A stretch of DNA of 64,000 bases from Erodium maritimum (lineage: Eukaryota > Streptophyta > Magnoliopsida > Geraniales > Geraniaceae). The stretch is taken from the NCBI GenBank assembly GCA_963921825.1, contig OY997590.1, forward strand, positions 60,130,012-60,194,011. The letters are read 5' to 3'. A model generated the notes under the pieces. The model searched no databases. It was given only the letters and a program-made list of their open reading frames with translations, and was not told the DNA's origin. Below, in pieces: positions 10,583 to 20,639 of this stretch (the first letter of the stretch is position 1; every line of letters begins with the position of its first letter). A program made the position numbers and the translations under genes.

Positions 10583-12270
10583 TGTTAGTCTTAGTGCCCG
10601 TAGTTCAATCCTAAATGTCCAAATGTATATATCATCGTTAGCAATAAAATTAAAGCGGCTTTATATTACTTATGTGTTGGAGTAATATATCGATGTGTGC
10701 TCTGATCTATGCCCACCATGCGAATAGAACCATAGATCGAGATAGATCACACTCGATGGGTCCCTAGTCAACAAAGCTTCACTAGAAGCGACTAGTATGA
10801 AAGATGGCTCTTTATGGTTTACGTTCTGTTAGTCATTGGAATGGGATTCCGGAGTCTGATCATAGATATCATGTGGGACATGATATTGGACGACCCGCCC
10901 TGAATATGTGCCATAGATTAAGTCATGAACATATTCAGTGTTGTAGCTTGTCATGTATCCTTAGACCAAGGAGTCTTTGTGATCGCTATGTAGTCAACAA
11001 CTGAGTTTGACCTGAGCCTAACGTTGTCCGTAACAGGGCTTCCATAACGGCCAGGATTGGCTTGGGGACGGGCTACATGAGTGACACGAAAGACGGCTAA
11101 GGGATTTATCCCTCATACTAAGGTATGGGAAAGATATCGGTTCTCGGCCACTTGATCGAGAGTGACTGGAAGAATAGCATGGCCATGCACATGATACTGG
11201 GTATCATATCTTCAGTCATCTCACATATCAAGGAACGGTGATTGAGAATAATAAGGATGACGGCTCTATGCCTTATCTCAATCAGGATATCGGAGATAAA
11301 AGGATAATGACAGGGACGACGGAAAGGTTAGAATCGACAGGGTCGATTCGTTATGTAGTGTCAGGAAATACTAAAGTCTCGTTAGTTGCCACTTAAATAG
11401 GATCAAGTAAAATGGGATTTTACGTTGATCTATTGACATGCATAAACCTAAGGGTCACACCGGAGGATGAAACTCATTGACACATTTATGGAGAATGGCC
11501 AAAAGGGAGTTGTCTCGGGACATGACCAAAACTGGGTTTTGGGTCATGTGCCCGTACGTGAATAGGACTTTACGGATCGAGACAAGGCTTGGAGTCTTGG
11601 GATTGATCGCGTCGGATAATGTTGGACATTTCCGGTATGGAAGGCTTGGAGGCGATGAGCGAATCACGGGACCTCGTTAGAAATGGCCACGGGCCATGTT
11701 CCAAGAGGCCCATGAAAGGCCCATGCAACCAAGGCCCATAGAACTAATTAATCAAGTCTTGATTAATTAGTACTAAGTAAGCAAGACAAGGATTAAGGTG
11801 TTGGTGATTCACCACCTAACCCAATCTTGTCTTGCCATACTTTGTCCTATTTACACCTTACTTGACACCATACTTGTCCCATGCCTTTAGTTGGACAAGT
11901 ATGGGTTTTGTTATGTTTAAGTCATCTTTTTTCAACATAACAAAGACAAGACAAGAATAGGAAACACATTTTCTCTCCCTCTTCCATGGCCATTTCGGGT
12001 TTGGCTAGTTTCCACCTCCATGTTTGTGTTCTTGAGTCCTCAAAGAGAAGAACTACGTGGCTTTGATTCCCATGTGGATACGTAGGCGTCTTGGAGACTC
12101 AAGCCAATCATTCGTTAACCGGTGTTCTTGTTTTGGTAAGAACTAGTGCTGAATTTTTCTCTTGTTAATCCATTCTTTGTTAGTTGTTTCATGGTTTTAA
12201 TTGTCTCTTGGTTTTCATTGATTTTCCGCTGCGAGTTGGTTCATCTCCAACCCTACCTCGAGACCCAACA
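10583..12270 (+). repeat. Copia 3' LTR (1,688 bp)
   Basis: Same length and ends as the 5' LTR, offset by 6,779 bases, with one difference noted (G at 12,235). It is followed by the right target duplication GGCGC at 12,271-12,275. Confidence 0.95.
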
Positions 12271-13575
12271 GGCGCCACCACCGAGCCGCCTCTTCCTTCT
12301 CCGTCTCCGACCCGATCTCCCTCGTCCCGAGCTCGCTTCGAACTCGCCGGCGAGGAAACAGCCACCGAGCCCCTCGGTCTTTTCCGACCACCACAGATCC
12401 CCATCCGACCTGGTTCATTCGAGCTCGCCGTCCTCTCCTTCGTCTTCTCCTCTCTTGGCCGTCGCCGTGAACGACCGGAGCCAGGTCGCCGGCACGTTCG
12501 ACAGATCCGGGACAGAGTCACCGTGGCCGTCCAGATCTGAGGCGAGGAAGGTCCCCGCCGTGCTCCCCACCTCCACGGCTGCAAGCCCGACGCCTCCCAC
12601 CGTCCTTTTCATACGGTGAGGCCCCGATCGGCGCCGCCCTCGCTGGCGGCCGGTCGGTTCGAAAACCGAACCTTTATTTCTTTTTCGAACTTCTGTTGAA
12701 TCGGTTCGTGTGGATACAAGAACTGGGATCTGGTTGTTTGGAGTTGTTGTTGAAACAACAAATCATTGAATTTATTTTGGTTAAACGGGATTTTGGGACT
12801 GTTGTTCAAAAACTTAACTTAAATCATTTTGGGCTCAAAGGATCGGAACAGAAGCAGATTTAAAATAAAAAGGAATTAAAATCAATTTGGTTTAAAAACG
12901 GTTTTGAATCGAGGAGTTTGAGAAACAAATTTGTTAGGAAAACAAACTAAAACGACTTTGGTTTTAAAAGTTGATTTTATGGTTTGGGACTGAAATCGTC
13001 GGGTTTTAACAGCGGAACGCGGAATCGGTGCCTCGGGAACCGTGTCTCGAAACCCATCCACGGGGTTTTGTGTTCGGGGCTCGAGTACTCGAACTCGATT
13101 CGTCGTTAATCCCGCTTTTAGCCCGCTCGAGTTTAAAGGACAACTGTCGGATTTAAACTGGACTAATCGTAACCTTCAATTTAAGGGTGGAACCGTTATT
13201 AATTTGTAACTTTTTGTGTAAAGTAGAGTGCGGCTTCGATCGAAGAAAAAACCGGACTTACACCCAGACGCGGACTTCGCCCTGGAAGACAGCGTTGGCC
13301 CGGTCGTCAGCAGCTAGGAGACGCTGTTGTGGTTTCGTCGTGAGGTAGGGAAAAGTAGCCGGATCTCGGCCCTGATTAGGGAAAGTTAATAGTAGAATTG
13401 TATGTGACACCGGGGTGTCGTGGGTTGAGTAGGTTTATTTAAATATTAGAAAAGCATGATACGGGAACGTAGCGTTTATGAGAAAAGCATGTGACACTTA
13501 GTAGTGTCGTAGGAACAGAGAACTTAGCGATATTAGAATTACTGGAGGCATATGACCATGCCCGGAGGTTGACTG

Positions 13576-13985
13576 TTTAATTTATGTCTTGGGTGGCCAT
13601 GAGAGCCCGTATTTGATTGTTGGTGTCTTGGGTGGCCATGAGAGCCCGTGTCATTTAATTTATGTCTTGGGTGGCCATGAGAGCCCGTATTTGATTGTTG
13701 GTGTCTTGGGTGGCCATGAGAGCCCGTGTCATTTAAATTGGTGTCTTGGGTGGCCGTGAGTGCCCGTGTTTTACTGTTGGTGTTTTGGGGTGGCTGTGAG
13801 TGTCGTGGGGTTGTTGAACCCGAGTCTTGACCGTTGGTGTGTCTTGAGTGGCCGTGAGTGCCCGTGGAGTTGTTGAACCCGAGTCTTGACCGTTGGTGTG
13901 TCTTGGGTGGCCGTGAGTGCCCGTGGGGTTGTTGAACCTGAGTCTTGACTGTTGAGGTGTCTTGAGTGGCCTTGAGTGCCTGTGT
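13576..13985 (+). repeat. Tandem array in gypsy LTR, about 10 units
   Basis: Units of roughly 35-60 bases with core GTCTTGGGTGGCCATGAGAG or GGTGGCCGTGAGTGCCCGTG. Equivalent arrays lie at 17,036-17,395, 33,890-34,445 and 57,150-57,700 in the related LTRs, with different unit numbers and spacers. Confidence 0.85.
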
Positions 13986-14035
13986 GTTTGAACTTGCCTG
14001 TGATTGTGATTGTGGTTACCTGAAGTTGTGAGTTC

Positions 14036-14305
14036 GAAAGGTCGACAGCCTGATCCGACTTGGTGTCGATGAATTGCGATAGGTCGACAGCCTGATCCGA
14101 CTTAGTGTCGATGAACTGCCATAGGTCGACAGCCTGATTCGATCCGACTTGGTGTCGATGAATTGTGATAGGTCGACAGCCTGATCCGACTTAGTGTCGA
14201 TGAATTGCGATAGGTCGACAGCCTGATCCGACTTAGTGTCGATGAATTGCGATAGGTCGACAGCCTGATCCGACTTCGTGTCGAGGAATTGCGATAGGTC
14301 GATCC
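14036..14305 (+). repeat. Second tandem array, about six 47-base units
   Basis: Unit core is AGGTCGACAGCCTGATCCGA followed by CTTAGTGTCGATGAATTGCG. One unit carries an extra GATTC before GATCCG. The corresponding position in the solo LTR at 32,165 instead holds a 105-bp duplication. Confidence 0.85.
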
Positions 14306-14582
14306 TTGACCTGATTGAGATTGGTTACTGAGCAGCTGGTGTGCGATCCTTTGTGATCTTGTTTGGCGTTGTGTAGTCTTTCTGTCGTGTCCTTGGAGGA
14401 GGTCGTCGATAGTTGTGTCGGGTCTACGCTACGTTATCGAGTGTTGGGTCTGTTAGGGAAGTATCAGGTGGTATGTCAGTTGAGTTACTTGAGTTGGAAA
14501 TTATGATCCCGGTTTTGGGTTTTGTTTTGGTGTTACTGGCTTTATCTACTAATTATGCCATAGTCAGTCTGTTATCCGTGGT

Positions 14583-14600
14583 GGTGAGCGAACGCTCACC
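14583..14600 (+). other. Conserved LTR stem-loop next to acceptor-like tract
   Basis: GGTGAGCG, AA, CGCTCACC: an 8-bp stem. It is followed by CCTAGCTTCTTTTCCTACAG, which looks like a pyrimidine tract plus AG. The same module is at 16,493-16,510 (-), 35,094-35,111 (+) and 56,571-56,588 (-). Confidence 0.7.
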
Positions 14601-14870
14601 CCTAGCTTCTTTTCCTACAGGTACCGACCACCGGACAGACTAGGTTAGCTCTTGAAGCTTGTGGAGCTAGGAGCGTAGTCTGGTCTTTATTTTGTTGAGT
14701 CTAGTGACGGATACTGTACCTTGTCCACTTGTTGGGAAGTTTGTATTGTAAATATTATTTTTGATAACTAAATGGAAATTCCTGAGTATTTATTCAAAAC
14801 AGGTTTCAAGTGTTTTTATGTTTTAAATGTTCGCGTCCCGAGTTCGCTTTACTGAAATTGGGGCGTGACA

Positions 14871-15744
14871 CTAATACTAAATACTTTCACGTTAAAATTT
14901 CAACGTGGACTTAAAGAAATAGAATTTCAAAGATCCGTAATGGTGGCGGGAGATGGGTCCATTGGGGAGAAGGTTTGGAGACAGTAGTGGAAGGTTACTT
15001 CAACGACTGGTTTAAATCATGAAGGGGAGGGCAAGATTTGGTTAGTGAACTTATTCCGCAAACAATTTTGTAAGAGGATATCGAGGACCTATTTATACTG
15101 GTTTTTTGACGTGGAGTTTTTAGCATGGAAACGTTGAAGGCCTAGGCCGGACGGTTATGAAAGTTCTAGGCTGCTAAAAACACAGCGAAAATATAAAAGC
15201 CCTAGAAAAACCTTTGGATCCTTGTAATTCTGAATAAACTGACAAAACAAAAATTAAAGTAAGTTTGTTACCTTTCTAAGTTTGCGCCTGGTTTGAGATG
15301 GGGACCAAGAACGCTAATGCTTTGATGAGTTTAGACGTCTCCAAAAGAATTTATGCTATGCAGGTATCCACACCAACAAACAATTCCAAACCGTGTGTGT
15401 TAGCACAAACTTTTCTTCTTTCTCTCTTTTCTCTCTCTATTTTTCTTTATAGCTTTTCTCTACTGAACCACTATATCTAAATGTGGTTATACATTTGATT
15501 TCAAAATCCAAAAAAGAGTTACGAAATACAAGTCAACGTGGAGAGATATTCAAGGCCCATTTCGATATCAAATACAATAAACGAATTTGAATTCTGAAAT
15601 TCAAAATTCATTTATTAATAATATAATTAAAAAAACATGTATATAAACTTCTATATACTCATTTATTTATCAAATCCTTTATTAATTAGAATCTGAAAAT
15701 GAACTTATATATATGTAAACATATACACATTTATTTAGGTATGT
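14871..15744. other. AT-rich stretch between two inverted gypsy fragments
   Basis: No gene recognised. The only frame of note (15,298-15,480) is short and resembles nothing I know. AT content rises towards 15,600-15,700. It may be older transposon debris and forms the spacer between two inverted LTRs. Confidence 0.5.
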
Positions 15745-16200
15745 ATTCACACGTTACACCGGGCCAACCAAAGTCAACAGCGCCCACCGGGCCAACCAAC
15801 AACAATCACAATATGCCAACAGCGTCACACAAAATCAAAACAGTCAAATTTCTTTTTAAAGTTTTCTCCACTTCATTAAAACCTCAATTCTTGACATCAG
15901 GTGGTTACAACCCGGTCCAGGCGTCCCCGAACTACGTTGTACCGACTTGACATCAGCACCGTCACGTTCGACTACAGGAGCGCTCCTGAATCGACCCGCG
16001 ACAGCTTAAAAACGTTTCACGCAGCACGCACAAACAGTATGCCAGTAATCCCGTACTGCACATACACACAGACAAAACAAAACTCAAGACATTAAGGGTT
16101 TACACACGGTTCCCGACCTACGTACCCAACGCACGGCGGGACTTTACTGACTCGACTCTCCCCACCTAATTGACGGACAGTCCGAGGTGTGAAACCTCGA

Positions 16201-16213
16201 GCTCTGATACCAA
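16201..16213 (-). other. Primer binding site, tRNA-iMet type
   Basis: On the minus strand TTGGTATCAGAGC begins a few bases after the LTR end GGGGCGTGACA. This establishes the orientation and shows that this is a 5' LTR. Confidence 0.85.
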
Positions 16214-16492
16214 GCTGTCACGCCCCAATTTCAGTAAACCGAACTAGGGACGCGAACGTTTTAAAAACATAAAAACACTTGAAACCTGTTTTCATTAAAC
16301 ACTTTAAAATAACAATTTAGTTCAACAAAATAATAATTACAGTTTAAAACACGTCCCAACAAGTGGACAAAAGTACAAGGTATCCGTCACTAGACTCAAA
16401 AGACAAAACCCGGACTCCGCTCCTAGCTCCACAAGCTTCGAGAGCTCACCTAGTCCGTCCCACGAACAGTACCTGTAGGAAAAGCAGCTAGG

Positions 16493-16510
16493 GGTGAGCG
16501 TTCGCTCACC
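16493..16510 (-). other. Conserved LTR stem-loop (inverted copy)
   Basis: Plus strand reads GGTGAGCG, TT, CGCTCACC, the complement of the module at 14,583. The adjoining acceptor-like tract CTAGCTGCTTTTCCTACAG is also kept. Confidence 0.7.
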
Positions 16511-16823
16511 ACCACGGATAACAGACTGACTACGGCATAATTAGCAGACAAAGCAAATAACACCACCAACAACTCAACACCGGGGGAACACCATCCCCAA
16601 CCCAAGCACCATAACTGAACATACACCCACTGTTGCCTTCCCTGACCAACTCGACACCCTGACACGTAAAGTAGACCCGACACAACCATTGACGACCTCT
16701 TCCAAGGACTTAAACGACAGTTACACAACACCAAACAGATCACAAAGGATCGCACACCAAACAAGATCACAAAGGATCGCACGCTAGCTGCTCAGTAACC
16801 TCTCCCACTCACACGAACACGGA

Positions 16824-16995
16824 TCAGGCTAGCCAAAGAGTGCTTACAACCTGTGATACTCAAACTCGGACCAGGCCAGCCAAAGAGTGCTTGCAACCTG
16901 TTTTACTCAAACCATGTCAGGCCAGCCAAAGAGTGCTTGCAACCCGTTGATACTCAAATTTGGTCAGGCCAGCCAAAGAGTGCTTGCAACCTACC
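16824..16995 (-). repeat. Four tandem 46-base units in gypsy LTR
   Basis: Each unit contains GCCAGCCAAAGAGTGCTT followed by RCAACCYGT (plus strand). It occupies the place of the 47-base array in the LTR at 14,036 but has different sequence, so the arrays were replaced or expanded independently. Confidence 0.75.
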
Positions 16996-17035
16996 GGAAT
17001 CCGCAATCACAATCACAATCACAATTCAATCACAC

Positions 17036-17395
17036 AGGCACTCAAGGCCACTCAAGACACACCAACGGTCAAGACTCGGGTTCAACAACCCCACAAACAC
17101 TCACTGCCACTCAAGACACACCAACGGTCAAGACTCGGGTTCAACAACCCCACGGCACTCACTGTCACTCAAGACACACCAACGGTCAAGACTCGGGTTC
17201 AACAACCCCACGGCACTCACGGCCACCCAAAACACCGACAGTAAGACACGGGCACTCATGGCCACCCAAGACACCAATTTAAACACACGGGCTCTCAAGG
17301 CCACCCAAGACGCCAAATTAAATACACGGGCTCTCAAGGCCACCCAAACTCAATAACAAATAACACGGGCTCTCAAGGCCACCCAAACTCAACAA
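17036..17395 (-). repeat. Tandem array in gypsy LTR, about nine units
   Basis: Plus-strand core is GGCCACTCAAGACACACCAA or GGCCACCCAAGACACC with spacers containing GGTTCAACAACCCCAC. It is the counterpart of the array at 13,576. Open frames of 94-167 residues here simply translate the repeat. Confidence 0.85.
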
Positions 17396-19041
17396 CAATT
17401 AACACGCAACAACCTCCGGCATAAACGATACCTCCAACAGTCCTAAGATCGCTAGTTTCACAAACAACCTCCGGGCATGGTCATATGCCTCCAGTAAAAC
17501 AATTAACGCTAAGTTCTCTGTTCCTACGACACTACTAAGTGTCACATGCTTTTCTCTTAAACGCTACAATCCCGTATCATGCAATTCTAATATTCGATAA
17601 CCTAAACAACCCACGACACCCCGGTGTCACATGCAATCCTACTGTTAACTTTCCCTAGTCAGGGCCGAGATCCGGCTACTTTTCCCTACCTCAACCGAAG
17701 AGCAACCGATACGCTTCCTAGCTGCTGACGTTCTGGCTCGCTACCTCCGAGCTTCACTTCGATCGAAGCCGGACTCTAAAGATAACACGAAAGCCATAAT
17801 TAGAGGCGGTTCCCAGGTTAATTTAAAGGCCGCGATTTATCCAGTTTAAATTCGACAGTTGTCCCTTAAACTCGAGCGGGATAAAAGCGGGGTCACGGCG
17901 AATCGGGTTTGAGTACCCGAGCACCGAAACCGGTGCATGCGAGGCACGGTCCCAATGCACGAATCCCGAGGTCCGATTCAACGGTCCGCTTTTGTTCCTT
18001 TTTAAACCCGAATAGTAGTCCATTTTACCCAGAGTTCCAGAGTCGTTCCCAAATCCGATTAATAACCCTTTTTCAAAACAGAACGGTTTTTATTTTAAAG
18101 CAAAGCTGATTGTTCCTTTTAATTCCCTTTTAAAACTAAAGTCGTTTTAGTTCGTTTTCCTAGCAGATTTTTTTCTCAAAACTCCTCGATTCAAAACCGT
18201 TACTAAAAGCAATTGATTTTAAATTCCCTTTTTATTTTAAAACTGAAATTTCCCCTTTTTACAAAATACAACCTTTACTAACAGCTCCAATTTACACTTT
18301 CGTTTTTTTTGTACTAACAGGTTCAAAACCCTAAAACCAAAAGGAAGAACAATCTTCAAAATCAACTCGTTTTATTTCCTTTTTCCATTTGTTACACCAA
18401 GAACTAGTTTCAAGAACAACTTCAACAAAATCATTAAGAATGAAACTTGCTAGAGCAGATGGAAGGGAAAGGGGCTCGGGTTTCGAGTCCGGCCGGCCAA
18501 CCTCACGGTTAAGGCTCACCGTAGGGGAGATAAGGGCGGCGGGGCACGGCGGCGGTGACGGTGGTGGCCGTGGGCGCGGCGGGCACTCCGCCTCAGAACC
18601 GGACGGGTCTCACCAGATCCGACGACGGCTCGGGACGAGGGAGGCGAGAGGATCTCGGTGACAGCGGGGAACGGCCGGCGACGGCGGGTCTGGTCCGAGA
18701 AGGCGAGGGAGAAAGGCGGGGCTCGGTGGCGAGGTCGTGGCTGGACGGAGGCTCGGCCCACGACGGCGGCGGCGACGTGAGCTGGAGAAGACGGGGGCGG
18801 TGGTGGTTCCGGTAGCTCGGGAGGGAGAGACGGGGAGGAGATGGTGGTGGTTGGACGGAGAAGACCGACGGGGCGAAGGGGGAAAGTGAGGGTCGGAGCT
18901 GGATGAGGAAGAGGGAGGTGGGAGACGCCGTGGCCGGAGCCGGAGAGAGGGTCGCCGGAGCCGGAGAGAGGGTCGCCGGAGAGGATGGAATTGGGAGAGA
19001 GAGAGGGGCGGCTGAAGTGAGGTTAGAGAGAGAGAGGGCAA

Positions 19042-19070
19042 CTGAATTAGGGTTTCAAACCCTAATTCAG
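19042..19070 (-). promoter_or_regulatory. Perfect 14-bp hairpin just downstream of LTR TATA box
   Basis: CTGAATTAGGGTTT, one C, AAACCCTAATTCAG. Both arms contain the AAACCCTA telobox-like motif. On the minus strand it begins four bases after TATATAAG (19,081-19,074), so it straddles the likely transcription start. Confidence 0.65.
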
Positions 19071-19301
19071 CCTCTTATATACACGGGCTGGATGCCCCTT
19101 TTGGGCCGCTGGCGAGTAAACGGGCCTCAGGCCCAAGCGAGGGGGGCCTGGTCGGTTGGGTCTGGCCTGGCCAGGTTGCTGGTCCGGTCCGGTCCGACCC
19201 GGTCCGACCCAAAGTTTTTTTTTTCCAGACTTTTCGAACCGCTTCCCAATCCCGTCAATTAAAACCCGTAAAAAGACAATTGAATTTTTCAGGACTTTAC
19301 A

Positions 19302-19916
19302 GAAGATCTGTTACTGCGGGTGGAAATGGAGTTCAGTCCCTCTTTGTTTCATCTCCTTTTGTGCAGCTCGCAACTGAGCCACGATTTGCCTCACCGCCGT
19401 CGCTGTCGGATCTGAGCGACGAGCTGAGACGACATGCGGTCCGCCGTGCCCAGCCGTTGCAACACCGGCGCTTGCAGCGAAAGGAGATCCGACAAAGGCT
19501 GTCCCGGAGCAACCACGTTGTCCCAGTTCTCCGTCGAGGAAAATCACATGCTCAACCGCCGTGCTCGTGAAAATCCGGCGAGGAACAGCCCGTGCTCAGC
19601 CACCGTCCTCGTGTAGATCTGGCGAGGAACTGCCAGTGCTCTGATCGGATTCACGGGACATGGTAGTGGTGAGAAAGTCTCGGGGCCATGGGTTTTGGAT
19701 ACCGATCGTTAGTTTCCCGTCCCAAATCCTCCGGCCATTGTGTGTTTTGCAAATTCTTTTTATGCTCATCTGTTCTTTTTTGCAGAGTTCAAATATATAG
19801 AACATAAGATTTTGTAGTTTTTGTTTGGATTGTGTTGTTTTGGTTAGATCTAGAACTAAAACAATAGGGTAGGAATCCGTAACAATTTTGTTTTGTAGTT
19901 TGATTTTGGTTTATGG
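19302..19916. other. Unassigned stretch, GC-rich then AT-rich
   Basis: No recognisable product. The GC-rich first half (to about 19,640) has repeated phrases such as GGCGAGGAA and CCGTGCTC and could be a captured gene fragment or old LTR. A pyrimidine run ending TTTTTTGCAG near 19,785 resembles a splice acceptor, but no exon could be paired with it. Confidence 0.4.
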
Positions 19917-20130
19917 TATTTTTCTGTAACATTTTATTTTTTTGGAACAATTGGTGTATTTTTCTGTAACACGTTCTATAGTTTTCTGTAACAGGTTGTA
20001 TGAATTTCTGTAATAATGTGTAATTTTTCTGTAACACTTTGTGAATTGTGTTTTTTTTTGTAATAGTTGGTGTATTTTTCTATAACACGTTGTATATTTT
20101 CTGTAACACATGTGTTTTTAGTTCTATAAC
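19917..20130 (+). repeat. Degenerate minisatellite with TTTCTGTAACA core
   Basis: About nine copies of TTTTTCTGTAACA-like words spaced 15-27 bases apart. Further GTAACA words continue to about 20,610. The repeat is too irregular for a satellite; see findings. Confidence 0.6.
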
Positions 20131-20639
20131 TTTTGATATTGCATTATTCATTTGTGTAACGTTTATAATGATTAATTTATTGATTTACTAAATTTACTAA
20201 CACTTGGAAAAAGTGTTTAGTTCTGTGATTTTTGTTGTTATATTATGTAACAAATTTTGATCAATTATGTAATATCGGTCTTAAAATTCTGTACCATCGG
20301 AGTCCCTACTTAAAATCCTGAATACCATTATAAACTTATTGTAACATTGGACATAAATATTTGCAATATTAGACATAATATTTTGTAACATTAATTACGA
20401 AATTTCGAAAAAAGATTAATTTTTTAAAAAATAATTATCAAAAAACAAGAAGTAAACAATAAAAAAAAATCAGCAGTAAAAAAATTAAGGGAGATCGATT
20501 TACTAAATTACCCTTTTGTTGAATTTTCTCTTTATTTTGTGGATAATTAAGACTGAAAATTTACAACCATTAGATTACAAATTTAAAAGGTATATATTTA
20601 GGTAACAAGTAACAAAATAAGTGTGGGTAACGCATGAAA

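Larger units (their letters stand above)
3804..12270 (+). mobile_element. Complete but coding-defective Ty1/copia retrotransposon
   Basis: Structurally complete: two 1,688-bp LTRs (TGTTAG...CCAACA), a 5-bp target duplication, a tRNA-iMet primer site and a polypurine tract. The LTRs differ at one site I found (A at 5,456, G at 12,235), so insertion is recent. The interior (7,042-10,560) has gag-pol domains in copia order (gag, protease, integrase, RT, RNase H), but with stops, frameshifts and lost catalytic residues. A solo LTR of the same family and exact length sits on the other strand at 28,878-30,565. The element is best seen as non-autonomous and moved by proteins supplied elsewhere. Confidence 0.95.
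1..14870 (+). mobile_element. Ty3/gypsy retrotransposon (Tekay/Del-like), 5' end outside window, split by a copia insertion
   Basis: The left edge lies inside the element, just downstream of its primer site. The first ~190 bases match, in opposite orientation, the leader that follows the primer site near 16,000-16,200. Leader, decayed pol and a 3' LTR starting at 3,496 follow. The LTR is cut at 3,803 by a copia element and resumes after 12,275, ending GGGGCGTGACA at 14,870. Its length without the insert is about 2.9 kb, in the range I recall for Tekay/Del elements. The lineage call rests on RT residues (LVPGT, APAEL, FSKIDLRSG) read by eye. The 5' LTR and left target duplication are not in the window. 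Confidence 0.8.
12271..14870 (+). repeat. Gypsy 3' LTR, right part (R/U5), after the copia insertion
   Basis: Resumes the LTR that stopped at 3,803 (first five bases are the duplicated target) and ends AAATTGGGGCGTGACA at 14,870. It is closely related to the inverted LTR at 16,216-19,301, for example around 13,440-13,580, and to the solo LTRs at 32,165 and 56,299. It holds two tandem arrays and a conserved stem-loop, listed separately. Confidence 0.85.
15745..19301 (-). mobile_element. Truncated Ty3/gypsy element: 5' LTR plus leader, inverted
   Basis: Read on the minus strand: LTR (19,301 down to 16,216), primer site (16,213-16,201), then a leader matching the start of the window. Homology fades near 15,745, so gag, pol and the 3' LTR are absent. 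The bases after the LTR on the right are GAAGA, and no matching left duplication could be found because the element is truncated. Confidence 0.85.
16216..19301 (-). repeat. Gypsy 5' LTR (3,086 bp)
   Basis: On the minus strand it starts TGTAAAGTCCTG and ends GGGGCGTGACA. A TATA box (TATATAAG) lies at 19,081-19,074 and is followed by a perfect 14-bp hairpin and a CT-rich leader. GC-rich open frames around 18,389-19,262 and 18,610-19,041 arise from simple sequence and are not genes. Confidence 0.88.

Noticed and set aside
12146..12619. 157-residue frame crossing the copia/gypsy junction
   Set aside because: It runs from the end of a copia LTR into a split gypsy LTR, so it is a chance frame created by the insertion.
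16853..17356. Frames of up to 167 residues rich in Thr, Gln and His; looked at also as a possible CRISPR-like array
   Set aside because: They are direct tandem repeats within an LTR without unique spacers, in a plant genome. The frames translate the repeat.
18389..19262. GC-rich frames on both strands (90 to 143 residues)
   Set aside because: They lie inside the gypsy 5' LTR around the TATA box and leader. Low-complexity Arg/Gly/Pro/Ser content, no domain.
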